Notes under the pieces: generated by a model
The model's input: the letters and a program-made list of their open reading frames with translations, nothing else
The model's database searches: none
Told to the model about the DNA's origin: nothing
Origin: an uncultured Lachnospiraceae bacterium
GTDB lineage: Bacteria; Bacillota; Clostridia; Lachnospirales; Lachnospiraceae
Direction: 5' to 3'
Length of the DNA: 8,897 bases
Assembly (NCBI GenBank): GCA_900554205.1
Contig: USGM01000122.1
Span: 1-8,897, forward strand
Part shown: piece after piece, positions 1-5,607 of the stretch
Layout: each line of letters opens with the position of its first letter
Position numbering within the stretch: the first letter of the stretch is position 1
Made by a program: the position numbers and the translations under genes

Positions 1-39
1 CCAAAACCGTTAACGGGGGTTCGATCCCCTCTTCCCCTG
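1..39 (+). tRNA. tRNA-Trp (anticodon CCA), 3' half, cut by the window edge
   Basis: The sequence reads as the 3' half of a tRNA. CCA at 1-3 fits the anticodon, followed by AA and the 3' side of the anticodon stem (6-10), a 4-nt variable loop (11-14), a T stem-loop (GGGGG 15-19, loop TTCGATC 20-26, CCCTC 27-31, one G-T pair) and the acceptor strand TTCCCCT (32-38) with discriminator G39. The run CCAAAACCG, an acceptor that would pair with AGGGGAA, and discriminator G all match the usual bacterial tRNA-Trp. The next bases are CTA, so the 3' CCA is apparently not encoded and would be added by CCA nucleotidyltransferase. The 5' half lies outside the window. With a 5-nt variable loop the anticodon would shift to NCC (Gly), but discriminator G argues against that. 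Confidence 0.75.
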
Positions 40-56
40 CTAAAAGCTTTAAGCTT

Positions 57-110
57 GTAAAGGCATTGAAAATGTTGATTTTTTCAGCGTTTTTGATGCC
101 TTTACTTTTT
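57..110 (+). terminator. Intrinsic terminator after the tRNA
   Basis: Bases 57-77 pair with 85-105 in 21 consecutive pairs. The lower ten (GTAAAGGCAT with ATGCCTTTAC) are perfect, and the upper part contains four G-U pairs. The loop is 78-84. Five T residues (106-110) follow the stem directly. This is a textbook Rho-independent terminator, placed 18 nt after the tRNA and presumably ending the tRNA transcript. The stem is longer than most. Confidence 0.85.
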
Positions 111-159
111 GCAGTTACTGCATAAAAACGTGTAACTACACATAAAATAGTAATGGCTA

Positions 160-188
160 TTGATGAAATAAAAATTAAATGCTATAAT
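160..188 (+). promoter_or_regulatory. Sigma-A type promoter with extended -10
   Basis: A -35 box TTGATG (160-165, four of six consensus bases) lies 17 bp before a perfect TATAAT (183-188). The -10 is preceded by TGC (180-182), making a TGn extended -10. Transcription should start near 195, giving a leader of about 40 nt before the ATG at 236. The site lies between the tRNA terminator and the AAA+ ATPase gene, so it most likely drives that gene independently of the tRNA transcript. Confidence 0.75.
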
Positions 189-203
189 GCAATTACTAAA
201 AAA

Positions 204-217
204 TGTGTTATAACACA
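204..217. promoter_or_regulatory. Perfect 14-bp palindrome, candidate operator
   Basis: TGTGTTATAACACA is identical to its own reverse complement. It starts about 9 bp after the predicted transcription start and ends 5 bp before the ribosome-binding site of the ATPase gene, where a repressor would block early transcription. As RNA it could form only a weak 5-bp hairpin, so a protein-binding DNA site is the more natural reading. No regulator for it is identified in the window. Confidence 0.45.
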
Positions 218-222
218 AAAAC

Positions 223-227
223 AGGGA
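223..227 (+). promoter_or_regulatory. Ribosome-binding site deciding the ATPase start
   Basis: AGGGA ends 8 nt before the ATG at 236. The alternative in-frame ATG at 203 has no purine-rich motif upstream and would lie only about 8 nt after the predicted transcription start, so 236 is preferred. Confidence 0.65.
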
Positions 228-235
228 ACAGTAAT

Positions 236-1489
236 ATGGAGATTAAAAGAGATTTATACCTTGAACAATTAAAGATACGAAAAGATAATGGAATGATAAA
301 GGTTATCACAGGGATCAGAAGATGTGGAAAATCATTTCTTTTATTTGTGCTGTTTAAGAAGTTTTTATTGGAGAGTGGGACAGATAACGAACATATCATA
401 GAAATTGCCTTTGATGGTATTGTCAATGAGGAGCTAAGGGAACCAAAAAGGTGTTATCAGTATATCAAAGATGCAATGAAAGATGATCAGAAGTATTACT
501 TGTTTTTAGATGAAGTACAGTTTTTGCCCCGATTTGAGGAGGTATTGAACAGCCTGCTTCGTATCGGCAATATTGATGTGTATGTGACTGGAAGTAATTC
601 TAAATTCCTGTCAAGTGATATTGTAACGGAGTTTAGAGGCAGAGGAGATGAAATCAGAATATACCCGTTATCCTTTGCAGAATTTTATGCAGCTTACGAT
701 GGAGATTATGATGATGCATGGGATGAATACATGACTTATGGTGGACTTCCACAGGTTGCTCAGTTTTCTATTGAACGTCAAAAGGCAGAGTATCTGAAAA
801 ACATTTTTACTAATGTTTATATCAAAGATGTGGTAGAGCGGAATAAGCTTCAAAATGTTGATGAGATTGGTACTTTGGTAGATATTCTGGCTTCTGCGAT
901 AGGAGCGCCTACCAATCCAACAAAAATATCAAATACTTTTAAAAGCGAACAGGGTATCAATTATAGCAATAAAACCATATCCCGCCATATTGATTACCTG
1001 GCAGAGGCCTTTGTGATTTCCAAAGCGGAACGATACGATATTAAGGGAAGAAAATATGTAGGTGCGAACCAGAAATATTATTTTTCAGATGTGGGGCTTA
1101 GAAATGCAAGACTGAATTTCAGGCAGCAGGAGCCTACGCATATTATGGAGAATATTGTTTATAATGAATTACTTGTGCGCGGCTATAATGTGGACGTTGG
1201 CATTGTAGAGGTTTATGCAAAGAACTGTGAAGGAAAAACGACTCGTAAGCAATTTGAGGTCGATTTTGTAGTCAATCAGGGCAGTCAGAGATATTATGTC
1301 CAAGTTGCTTATGATATGACTTCTGGGGAAAAGCAGACACAGGAGCTTAATTCGTTTAGAAATATTCCGGATTCCTTTAAGAAGCTTGTGATAGTAAACG
1401 GAAGCCAGAAGCCGTGGAGAAATGATGAGGGCTTTGTAATTATGGGCATGAAATATTTTCTGCTTAATACGGATAGCTTGGAGTTTTAG
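236..1489 (+). CDS. AAA+ ATP-binding protein with C-terminal DUF4143 domain
   Basis: A 417-residue P-loop ATPase of the widespread, functionally obscure AAA/DUF4143 family. The N-terminal half has a Walker A motif GIRRCGKS (residues 26-33), a Walker B strand YLFLDEVQ (88-95) with the Asp-Glu pair, a sensor-like VTGSNSK (117-123) and a basic RGRG (134-137). The DUF4143 part follows, starting near YIKDVVERNKL (195-205), with a probable winged-helix stretch (about 215-275), YYFSDVGLRN (281-290), ENIVYNEL (305-312), EVDFVV (341-346) and YVQVAYD (354-360). The last three blocks resemble the spacing of a PD-(D/E)XK nuclease-like fold; the usual active-site lysine is not obvious, so activity is doubtful. 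No signal peptide or membrane segment is seen, so it should be cytosolic. Length is normal for the family and the frame is intact. It is clearly more AT-rich than the purL end of the window, which together with the neighbouring tRNA suggests acquisition by transfer. Its cellular role and substrate are unknown. Confidence 0.9.
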   Translation: MEIKRDLYLEQLKIRKDNGMIKVITGIRRCGKSFLLFVLFKKFLLESGTDNEHIIEIAFDGIVNEELREPKRCYQYIKDAMKDDQKYYLFLDEVQFLPRFEEVLNSLLRIGNIDVYVTGSNSKFLSSDIVTEFRGRGDEIRIYPLSFAEFYAAYDGDYDDAWDEYMTYGGLPQVAQFSIERQKAEYLKNIFTNVYIKDVVERNKLQNVDEIGTLVDILASAIGAPTNPTKISNTFKSEQGINYSNKTISRHIDYLAEAFVISKAERYDIKGRKYVGANQKYYFSDVGLRNARLNFRQQEPTHIMENIVYNELLVRGYNVDVGIVEVYAKNCEGKTTRKQFEVDFVVNQGSQRYYVQVAYDMTSGEKQTQELNSFRNIPDSFKKLVIVNGSQKPWRNDEGFVIMGMKYFLLNTDSLEF

Positions 1490-1540
1490 GGAAGAAGGAC
1501 GTGCGCAGAAATAGGGATAAGAAAGATTTGATACGAAGGA

Positions 1541-1548
1541 AAGGAGAG
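1541..1548 (+). promoter_or_regulatory. Ribosome-binding site deciding the start at 1555
   Basis: AAGGAGAG lies 6 nt before the ATG at 1555 and is near ideal. It argues against the upstream in-frame GTG at 1501, which would add 18 lysine- and arginine-rich residues without a comparable site. Confidence 0.75.
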
Positions 1549-1554
1549 CATCTT

Positions 1555-1950
1555 ATGACACAGGAAGAAAGAGTTGAAAAGGCAATGCAGACCCTGCGGG
1601 ACTATGTAGTCACCCTTGCCGTCCGGGCGGGAGAAGGGGAGGAATATGGGGAGAAACTATGGCAGGGCATCCGGCAGTCGGGCGGACTGCTGCGGGAGCT
1701 GGCGTATTACCATGATTACGGAAAGTTTCTGTGTGAATACAGGATTGCGGGCTACACGCTTGCCGACGTGCTGGTATGGCAGGTTGACCACTTTAAGTTA
1801 TATATGGACAGACCCGGTGAGATGAACCGCTACCGGCAGCAGAGACTGCTCCTCTCCGCGTTTGACACGATGCTGCAAATGGAAACGGACCCGCTTCCAT
1901 TCATCAATAAAATGGAAAGCGAGTCCGGTCAGGATGCCGCAAACGGATGA
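1555..1950 (+). CDS. Conserved-looking protein of unknown function, 131 aa
   Basis: A small soluble protein I cannot name. It is mostly helical in character, with no signal peptide, membrane span or metal-binding cysteine cluster. The N-terminal part (1-40) is charged. The core (about 46-85) is rich in aromatic and histidine residues, including LAYYHDYGKFLCEY (49-62) and DVLVWQVDHFKLYMDR (71-86). A second helical block, RQQRLLLSAFDTMLQME (94-110), and a polar tail follow. The pattern is reminiscent of unnamed small proteins in Lachnospiraceae genomes, but that is from memory. It lies 65 bp after the ATPase stop with no terminator between, so read-through from the ATPase promoter is possible. 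Its base composition, however, resembles the right side of the window, so it may be a resident gene that the ATPase landed in front of. It converges with the minus-strand gene. Confidence 0.7.
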   Translation: MTQEERVEKAMQTLRDYVVTLAVRAGEGEEYGEKLWQGIRQSGGLLRELAYYHDYGKFLCEYRIAGYTLADVLVWQVDHFKLYMDRPGEMNRYRQQRLLLSAFDTMLQMETDPLPFINKMESESGQDAANG

Positions 1951-1962
1951 AGCAGTGCGCTC

Positions 1963-4254
1963 TTAAACTTCTCCCTTTGTGTAGGCATATTCTGTGTCGA
2001 GTGTCGGAGGAATCGCAATATCGCTGTTGCGCAGCTTCTGCCGCAGTGTGTCCAGATGATGAAGCCGCTGGCCGTTCAGAACCTTCTGGCGCGCCAGCAT
2101 CTCCGAGAAGGTAGGGTTCTGTTCCATGGTCTTCGCAAGCGCTGCGGGGAAAGGACAGTAGGTAAACAGGATTCTTCTCGCGACCCTGTTTAATCTGGGG
2201 GAACCGGTTCCCTCGAATAAAATCCACACAATATAATCTCTTACGAACATTTCCTTGAAGCTGTTCCGCGCACGCTGAAGGCTGTTGCGGATCTTCTCTT
2301 TTGCCTCTGAGCTGAGGTCGTGATTCCTTCTGTAAAACTGTACATAGTCGAAATACTCACTGGTGAGGGAGCGCTCGGAAATATCATTCCAACGGCTGCC
2401 CTGAATACGCTTACACATCTCCCAACGGAATTCGCCGGTGAGACGTACCATCGTAGTGCTGATATCCTCCATGTGGAAGATGGAGAAGAACATTCTTCCG
2501 GGGGAATTGCGCTTCTTTCCCTCGATTTCCTGCCACATAACACCGCGGATGCCGACATTTGGCATCAGAATGATGTCGGGCAGATATTCCAGATGGATGA
2601 TCTCCTTGCCCATTGCCTCCATGTGGTCGATGTCCAGACTCTCTCGGTAAAAGGCGGAGTAGTCGATGGATTTTATCATCTCGAGCGCCTTGTTGATCTG
2701 CGCACTGGACACGAAGGCGGTGTTCAGATTCTTCATAACGTTGTCGGAGGAGAAGAGCGGGCAGAAGGTTGTGATACGTCCGCAGGTCATCTTGTTTACC
2801 TGAGGGAACATATTCTTCAGCTCGAAGGACACCTTGCTCATCGGGTTCTTCTCCATGGCGTTATATTCTGCGGCAGTGATGTTGCCGCTTGCCTTCTGTT
2901 TATGTATGTAGTCCGTGAAGTCTTCCTCAAACTCGTTCCGGCTGGGACTCTTTTTGCCGTTGTAAATGGCAAGCAGCCAGTGATAAAGCGTATAGATGCC
3001 GAAGGAACTCTGATCGACAATACCGCATGCGAGGTTGTAAAGAGCGATGCAGTTTGCCGCTCCGGCGAGATCCTCGTCCACATATCCGAAGTATAAGAAC
3101 ATACGGACAGGCATAGGAAGGTAAGGCGCTGCAAGCGCTGCCTCAAAGGTGATGGCATACAGGGAGTAAAATTCCCCTGTGATCTGTTTGCGCAGCCGGA
3201 TGGCAGAATCCTCGGTGGAGTTTTTATCCTCCATCGCTTTGTAGGTGTTGACATGTTTCCGGAAGGACTCGCCCATATCCAGATCGAAACCGGCAAATTC
3301 CAGAATGGAATTCAGAGATCCGGCAAGCTCCTGCATGATGGCGCCGCTCTGTATATCCTCCTGCGGTGTATCTTCCTGCTGTGAGGAGTTCAGCATGGAC
3401 AGATTGCTGCGGAAGCTGTTCACGCGGGATTCGACCAGACTTTTGTTCAGGGAAGGGTCATTTTCCGTCTGCTTGATTATGCGGTTGATGTCCGCGGCAA
3501 GTGCGGTGGCATCCTCATTGTTCTGACCGAGACGATAATATAAGGAGGTAAAGAGATCAAAAAGGTCATTCCCGGACGAACTGAAATAGTACTCAGCGAT
3601 TACGGAACGGTAATGGAACTGCTCGTCCAGAACGGAGAAGGTCTTCCGGAAATCCAGACTTCCCTTCCGCAGCATACCGAGAGAGACTCCCGGCTCCTGC
3701 ATAAGCGTCTTGGCCCCGCTCCCGGCCTCGGAATAGATGTGCTGCAGCCCCAGATAATAAGTGTTCAGCCAGATATCGGGCGTGTCCTCGTTGAAGTAAG
3801 CAGAGGTTTCGTCCAGCCCGTCGAGCGTGCGCGGCTGTATCCGGTAGCGGCTGCAGAGCGAGTTGTACTTTGTATAGTCATCCATCAGATTCTGATGAAG
3901 ACTGGTACAGAGCATTTCCGAGCGGAAGCTCTGCTCCAGAAGAATATTGATCTGATGAAACAGAGAGAGCAGGAACAGTCTTGTAACGTCAGGATGACTT
4001 TGCAGAAGCTCCTCGAGAGCGTCCATGTTGTTGACAGGATATGTCAGAATGACGCAGTCCTCCAACGTCGTATAGCCGAGGTAATGAACCTCGGAGCCGA
4101 GTTCACAGATTCCGATCACGTCGCCTTTCCCGAGCTTATAGGTTCCCCCCGGATATTCTACCAGTACCTTTCCCTTAGCAATCATGTGAAGTGCAGTCAT
4201 AGGCTGACCGCTGCTGTAAATGCGTTTTCCCTTTTCTAATGCAATTCCCGCCAT
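1963..4254 (-). CDS. Large protein with N-terminal cyclic-nucleotide-binding-like (CRP-type) domain
   Basis: A 763-residue cytosolic protein. Residues about 8-95 read as a cNMP-binding beta-roll: LHMIAKGKVLVEY (22-34), GDVIGICELGS (44-54) and YTTLEDCVILTYP (61-73), followed by a helix (76-110) like the CRP C-helix. The cassette that normally carries a conserved Gly-Glu and an Arg contacting the cyclic phosphate is degenerate: GICELGSEVHYLG has a Glu but no Arg. cAMP or cGMP binding is therefore doubtful. No helix-turn-helix is recognisable, so this is not a standard CRP/FNR activator. Helical regions, a Gln/Glu-rich linker (about 290-302) and a hydrophobic stretch (362-430) follow. The C-terminal block (about 555-705) looks conserved, with LPDIILMPNVGIRGVMWQ (558-575), TGEFRWEMCKRIQG (606-619), LTSEYFDYVQFYRRN (630-644) and RRILFTYCPFP (693-703). 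I cannot assign it a function; similar architecture is vaguely familiar from spirochaetes. The start has GGGGGA 5 nt upstream (4260-4265, read on the minus strand). Confidence 0.85.
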   Translation of the reverse strand: MAGIALEKGKRIYSSGQPMTALHMIAKGKVLVEYPGGTYKLGKGDVIGICELGSEVHYLGYTTLEDCVILTYPVNNMDALEELLQSHPDVTRLFLLSLFHQINILLEQSFRSEMLCTSLHQNLMDDYTKYNSLCSRYRIQPRTLDGLDETSAYFNEDTPDIWLNTYYLGLQHIYSEAGSGAKTLMQEPGVSLGMLRKGSLDFRKTFSVLDEQFHYRSVIAEYYFSSSGNDLFDLFTSLYYRLGQNNEDATALAADINRIIKQTENDPSLNKSLVESRVNSFRSNLSMLNSSQQEDTPQEDIQSGAIMQELAGSLNSILEFAGFDLDMGESFRKHVNTYKAMEDKNSTEDSAIRLRKQITGEFYSLYAITFEAALAAPYLPMPVRMFLYFGYVDEDLAGAANCIALYNLACGIVDQSSFGIYTLYHWLLAIYNGKKSPSRNEFEEDFTDYIHKQKASGNITAAEYNAMEKNPMSKVSFELKNMFPQVNKMTCGRITTFCPLFSSDNVMKNLNTAFVSSAQINKALEMIKSIDYSAFYRESLDIDHMEAMGKEIIHLEYLPDIILMPNVGIRGVMWQEIEGKKRNSPGRMFFSIFHMEDISTTMVRLTGEFRWEMCKRIQGSRWNDISERSLTSEYFDYVQFYRRNHDLSSEAKEKIRNSLQRARNSFKEMFVRDYIVWILFEGTGSPRLNRVARRILFTYCPFPAALAKTMEQNPTFSEMLARQKVLNGQRLHHLDTLRQKLRNSDIAIPPTLDTEYAYTKGEV

Positions 4255-4278
4255 ATTAATCCCCCAAGCCTTTCATTA

Positions 4279-4302
4279 GCCTGCGCACATTGAGCCGCAG
4301 GC
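4279..4302 (-). repeat. Inverted repeat (leader hairpin) upstream of the CRP-like gene
   Basis: GCCTGCG (4279-4285) and CGCAGGC (4296-4302) are perfect 7-bp inverted arms around a 10-nt loop. In the predicted minus-strand mRNA the hairpin lies in the leader, its base about 13 nt before the GGGGGA ribosome-binding site. No T-run follows on the minus strand and only an A/T-mixed stretch on the plus strand, so it is not a convincing terminator. It could affect translation or mRNA stability. Confidence 0.45.
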
Positions 4303-4370
4303 ATTAATTTAAAACCCCTTTTGGTAAATCCTTATTTGCCGGAAAAAAACCAACCGACAACATATATAAC

Positions 4371-4400
4371 AGTATACACCCAATTTGGTGTGAAAGTCTA
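4371..4400 (-). promoter_or_regulatory. Candidate promoter for the CRP-like gene
   Basis: Read on the minus strand, TAGACT (4400-4395, four of six matches to TTGACA) is separated by 18 bp from TATACT (4376-4371, five of six matches to TATAAT). Transcription would begin near 4364 and give a leader of about 110 nt. The -35 is imperfect and the spacer slightly long, which fits a regulated promoter. It is the best candidate I see in this region. Confidence 0.45.
4376..4391. promoter_or_regulatory. 16-bp near-perfect palindrome inside the minus-strand promoter spacer
   Basis: ACACCCAATTTGGTGT is an inverted repeat with one mismatched pair (C4381 against T4386): ACACC and GGTGT arms around CAATTT. 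It covers nearly the whole spacer between the candidate -35 and -10 of the CRP-like gene, where a bound dimer would compete with RNA polymerase. Candidate binders are the CRP-like protein, if it contacts DNA at all, or the nearby TetR-type regulator. Both are inferences. Confidence 0.45.
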
Positions 4401-4407
4401 TGCAATT

Positions 4408-4436
4408 TTGTGCTGTACTTTTAACAAAAATATGAT
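4408..4436 (+). promoter_or_regulatory. Candidate promoter for the 154-aa protein / regulator / purL operon
   Basis: TATGAT (4431-4436, five of six consensus bases) lies 17 bp after a weak -35 TTGTGC (4408-4413, only TTG matches). Transcription would start near 4443, about 60 nt before the ATG at 4503. An 8-bp palindrome ACATATGT (4449-4456) lies just after that start. The -10 is good, but the -35 is poor, so confidence is limited. The remainder of the 4255-4502 gap is AT-rich with no further gene. Confidence 0.35.
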
Positions 4437-4502
4437 AAAATAAAAAATACATATGTGTCATTTTTGGACGAAAAGCGGGAAATCAGGGAAGGGAAGGTAT
4501 TC

Positions 4503-4967
4503 ATGGAGCAGGGGACAGAATACAGACAGCAGCAGATAGAAGAATATAAACGGGCAGTCATGCCGCTTTTTCGGTATCTCCCATGGCTGGAACAGAATGC
4601 CGGACAGGCCGGAGGCGGATTTTACCAGAATCCGGAGGCAACAGAGAATTCCATGAGCATTCCGGTCTACGACTCAACGCTGATGAACTTTGTCAGGGAG
4701 GCGCAGAGGTCTTCGCTGATGGATCGGAACTATCCTTATGTCTACACACGCAACCGGATCAGGACGCATGAGGACGAGAGAAGGGTGATTGCGGCAGCAG
4801 AACTGAAGGACTGGGGAATCCTGCAGGGAATTCTTTCAAAGTATGTGATGGGTGGACAGACAAAGAGCAGACTCTGGATGGAAGCAGTGAAGGAAAATAT
4901 TTTTCTGTTTGTGTTGAAGAAGATGCAGGAGATCATTGAGTATTGGGATAAATCTTTCACACTGTGA
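4503..4967 (+). CDS. Protein of unknown function, 154 aa, first gene of the purL operon
   Basis: A small cytosolic protein I cannot name. The N-terminal part is helical and charged (1-30), then a Gly/Gln-rich flexible stretch (31-45). The rest looks like a compact domain: SIPVYDSTLMNFVREAQ (52-68), DRNYPYVYTRNRIRTHEDE (74-92), AAELKDWGILQGILSKYVMGG (98-118) and a terminal helix, NIFLFVLKKMQEIIEYW (132-148). No signal peptide, membrane segment or catalytic motif is evident. The ATG at 4503 is chosen because a GGGAAGG-type site (4491-4497) lies 5 nt upstream; a GTG at 4455 would add 16 residues with no such site and would sit close to the predicted transcription start. It is 25 nt upstream of the TetR-type regulator on the same strand, so the two are probably co-transcribed. 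It seems typical of small unnamed Lachnospiraceae proteins (from memory). Confidence 0.75.
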   Translation: MEQGTEYRQQQIEEYKRAVMPLFRYLPWLEQNAGQAGGGFYQNPEATENSMSIPVYDSTLMNFVREAQRSSLMDRNYPYVYTRNRIRTHEDERRVIAAAELKDWGILQGILSKYVMGGQTKSRLWMEAVKENIFLFVLKKMQEIIEYWDKSFTL

Positions 4968-4968
4968 A
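4956..4968. promoter_or_regulatory. Perfect 13-bp palindrome before the TetR gene, candidate operator
   Basis: TTCACA-C-TGTGAA has two perfect 6-bp arms around a single central base. It spans the stop codon of the 154-aa gene (TGA 4965-4967) and ends 24 bp before the preferred start of the TetR-type gene. A one-base loop cannot form an RNA hairpin, so this is best read as a DNA site for a dimeric protein. TetR-family proteins often bind palindromes next to their own genes, which makes autoregulation the simplest guess. The half-site TGTGAA also occurs at 4389-4394, at the edge of the 4376-4391 palindrome. Confidence 0.4.
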
Positions 4969-4982
4969 TACAGCGTTAGAAT

Positions 4983-4986
4983 GGAG
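4983..4986 (+). promoter_or_regulatory. Ribosome-binding site favouring the TetR start at 4993
   Basis: GGAG lies 6 nt before the ATG at 4993. The competing in-frame ATG at 4981 is preceded by CAGCGTTAGA, which has no good site. The GGAG overlaps the codons just after that earlier ATG. Confidence 0.5.
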
Positions 4987-4992
4987 ATTGAG

Positions 4993-5580
4993 ATGGGTGA
5001 AAAATCGGTACAGAAGAAAAGATTTATATTGGAGACAGCGAGAAATGTCTTTGTGGAGAAGGGCTTCAAGAAGGTCACCATGAAGGACATCGTCGAGGCG
5101 TGCGACATCAGCCGGGGCGGACTGTATCTGTATTTTGACAATACCAGTCAGATCTTTCTCGAGGTAATGCGGATGGAGAGCGAGGAGACGGATGACGTCT
5201 TTTCCGACAACATCAAGGAGGACGCCACGGCGGCGGATATTCTGATCCTCTTTCTGGAGGAGCAGAAGAAGGAACTCCTGCGAAGAGAACATACGCTCAC
5301 ACAGGCGGTTTATGAATATTATTTTGAGAACCAGCCCGGCAAGCGGGACAATGTTTTGAGAAGACAGTTTGACTCGGCGGTGAAGATCATCGAAAAGCTG
5401 ATTGAGACCGGTGTGGACAATGGGGAATTTTATTGTGAAGACTGTCTCGGGACAGCGCGGAACATCATGTATGTTCTGGAGGGATTAAAGATTTCAGCGC
5501 AGACCATCGGCGTGACAGCCGAGGCGGTCGACCGTGAGATTTCTTTCATATTGAAATCTCTGGGCGTGGAAATGGAATAA
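4993..5580 (+). CDS. TetR/AcrR-family transcriptional regulator
   Basis: A 195-residue one-component repressor-type regulator of normal family length. The N-terminal DNA-binding domain is clear: KKRFILETARNVFVEKGFKKVT (8-29) is helix 1 and its turn, and MKDIVEACDISRGGLYLYFDN (30-50) is the helix-turn-helix with the typical Gly-x-Leu-Tyr-x-Tyr-Phe ending. The rest (about 51-195) is the helical ligand-binding and dimerisation domain, which is not conserved enough to predict a ligand. The ATG at 4981 would add four residues. It follows the 154-aa gene by 25 nt and precedes purL by 27 nt, with no terminator on either side, so all three are likely one transcript. The upstream palindrome (4956-4968) is a candidate autoregulatory site. 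TetR proteins most often control efflux or metabolic genes; adjacency to a purine gene suggests, but does not prove, a link to nucleotide metabolism. Confidence 0.9.
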   Translation: MGEKSVQKKRFILETARNVFVEKGFKKVTMKDIVEACDISRGGLYLYFDNTSQIFLEVMRMESEETDDVFSDNIKEDATAADILILFLEEQKKELLRREHTLTQAVYEYYFENQPGKRDNVLRRQFDSAVKIIEKLIETGVDNGEFYCEDCLGTARNIMYVLEGLKISAQTIGVTAEAVDREISFILKSLGVEME

Positions 5581-5607
5581 AGCAACAATCATACTTGGAG
5601 GAGCCAA

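Noticed and set aside
203..235. Upstream ATG as start of the AAA+ ATPase
   Set aside because: No ribosome-binding site, only about 8 nt after the predicted transcription start, and it overlaps the 204-217 palindrome; the ATG at 236 has AGGGA at good spacing.
1..1560. Complete integrative element bounded by repeats of the tRNA end
   Set aside because: No second copy of the tRNA 3' sequence, integrase or recombinase is visible within the window.
2320..3096. Plus-strand open frame of 258 codons
   Set aside because: It lies entirely antisense to the 763-aa minus-strand gene, has no ribosome-binding site and reads as low-sense composition; it is a shadow.
3613..4239. Plus-strand open frame of 208 codons
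   Set aside because: Antisense to the N-terminal part of the CRP-like gene; no start signal and no family-like motif.
4408..4425. TTGT/ACAA-type inverted repeat near the plus-strand promoter
   Set aside because: The arms are only 4-5 bp in AT-rich DNA, which is expected by chance.
5581..5607. Riboswitch or attenuator ahead of purL
   Set aside because: Only 27 nt separate the genes, with no hairpin or T-run, too short for a purine or PRPP riboswitch.
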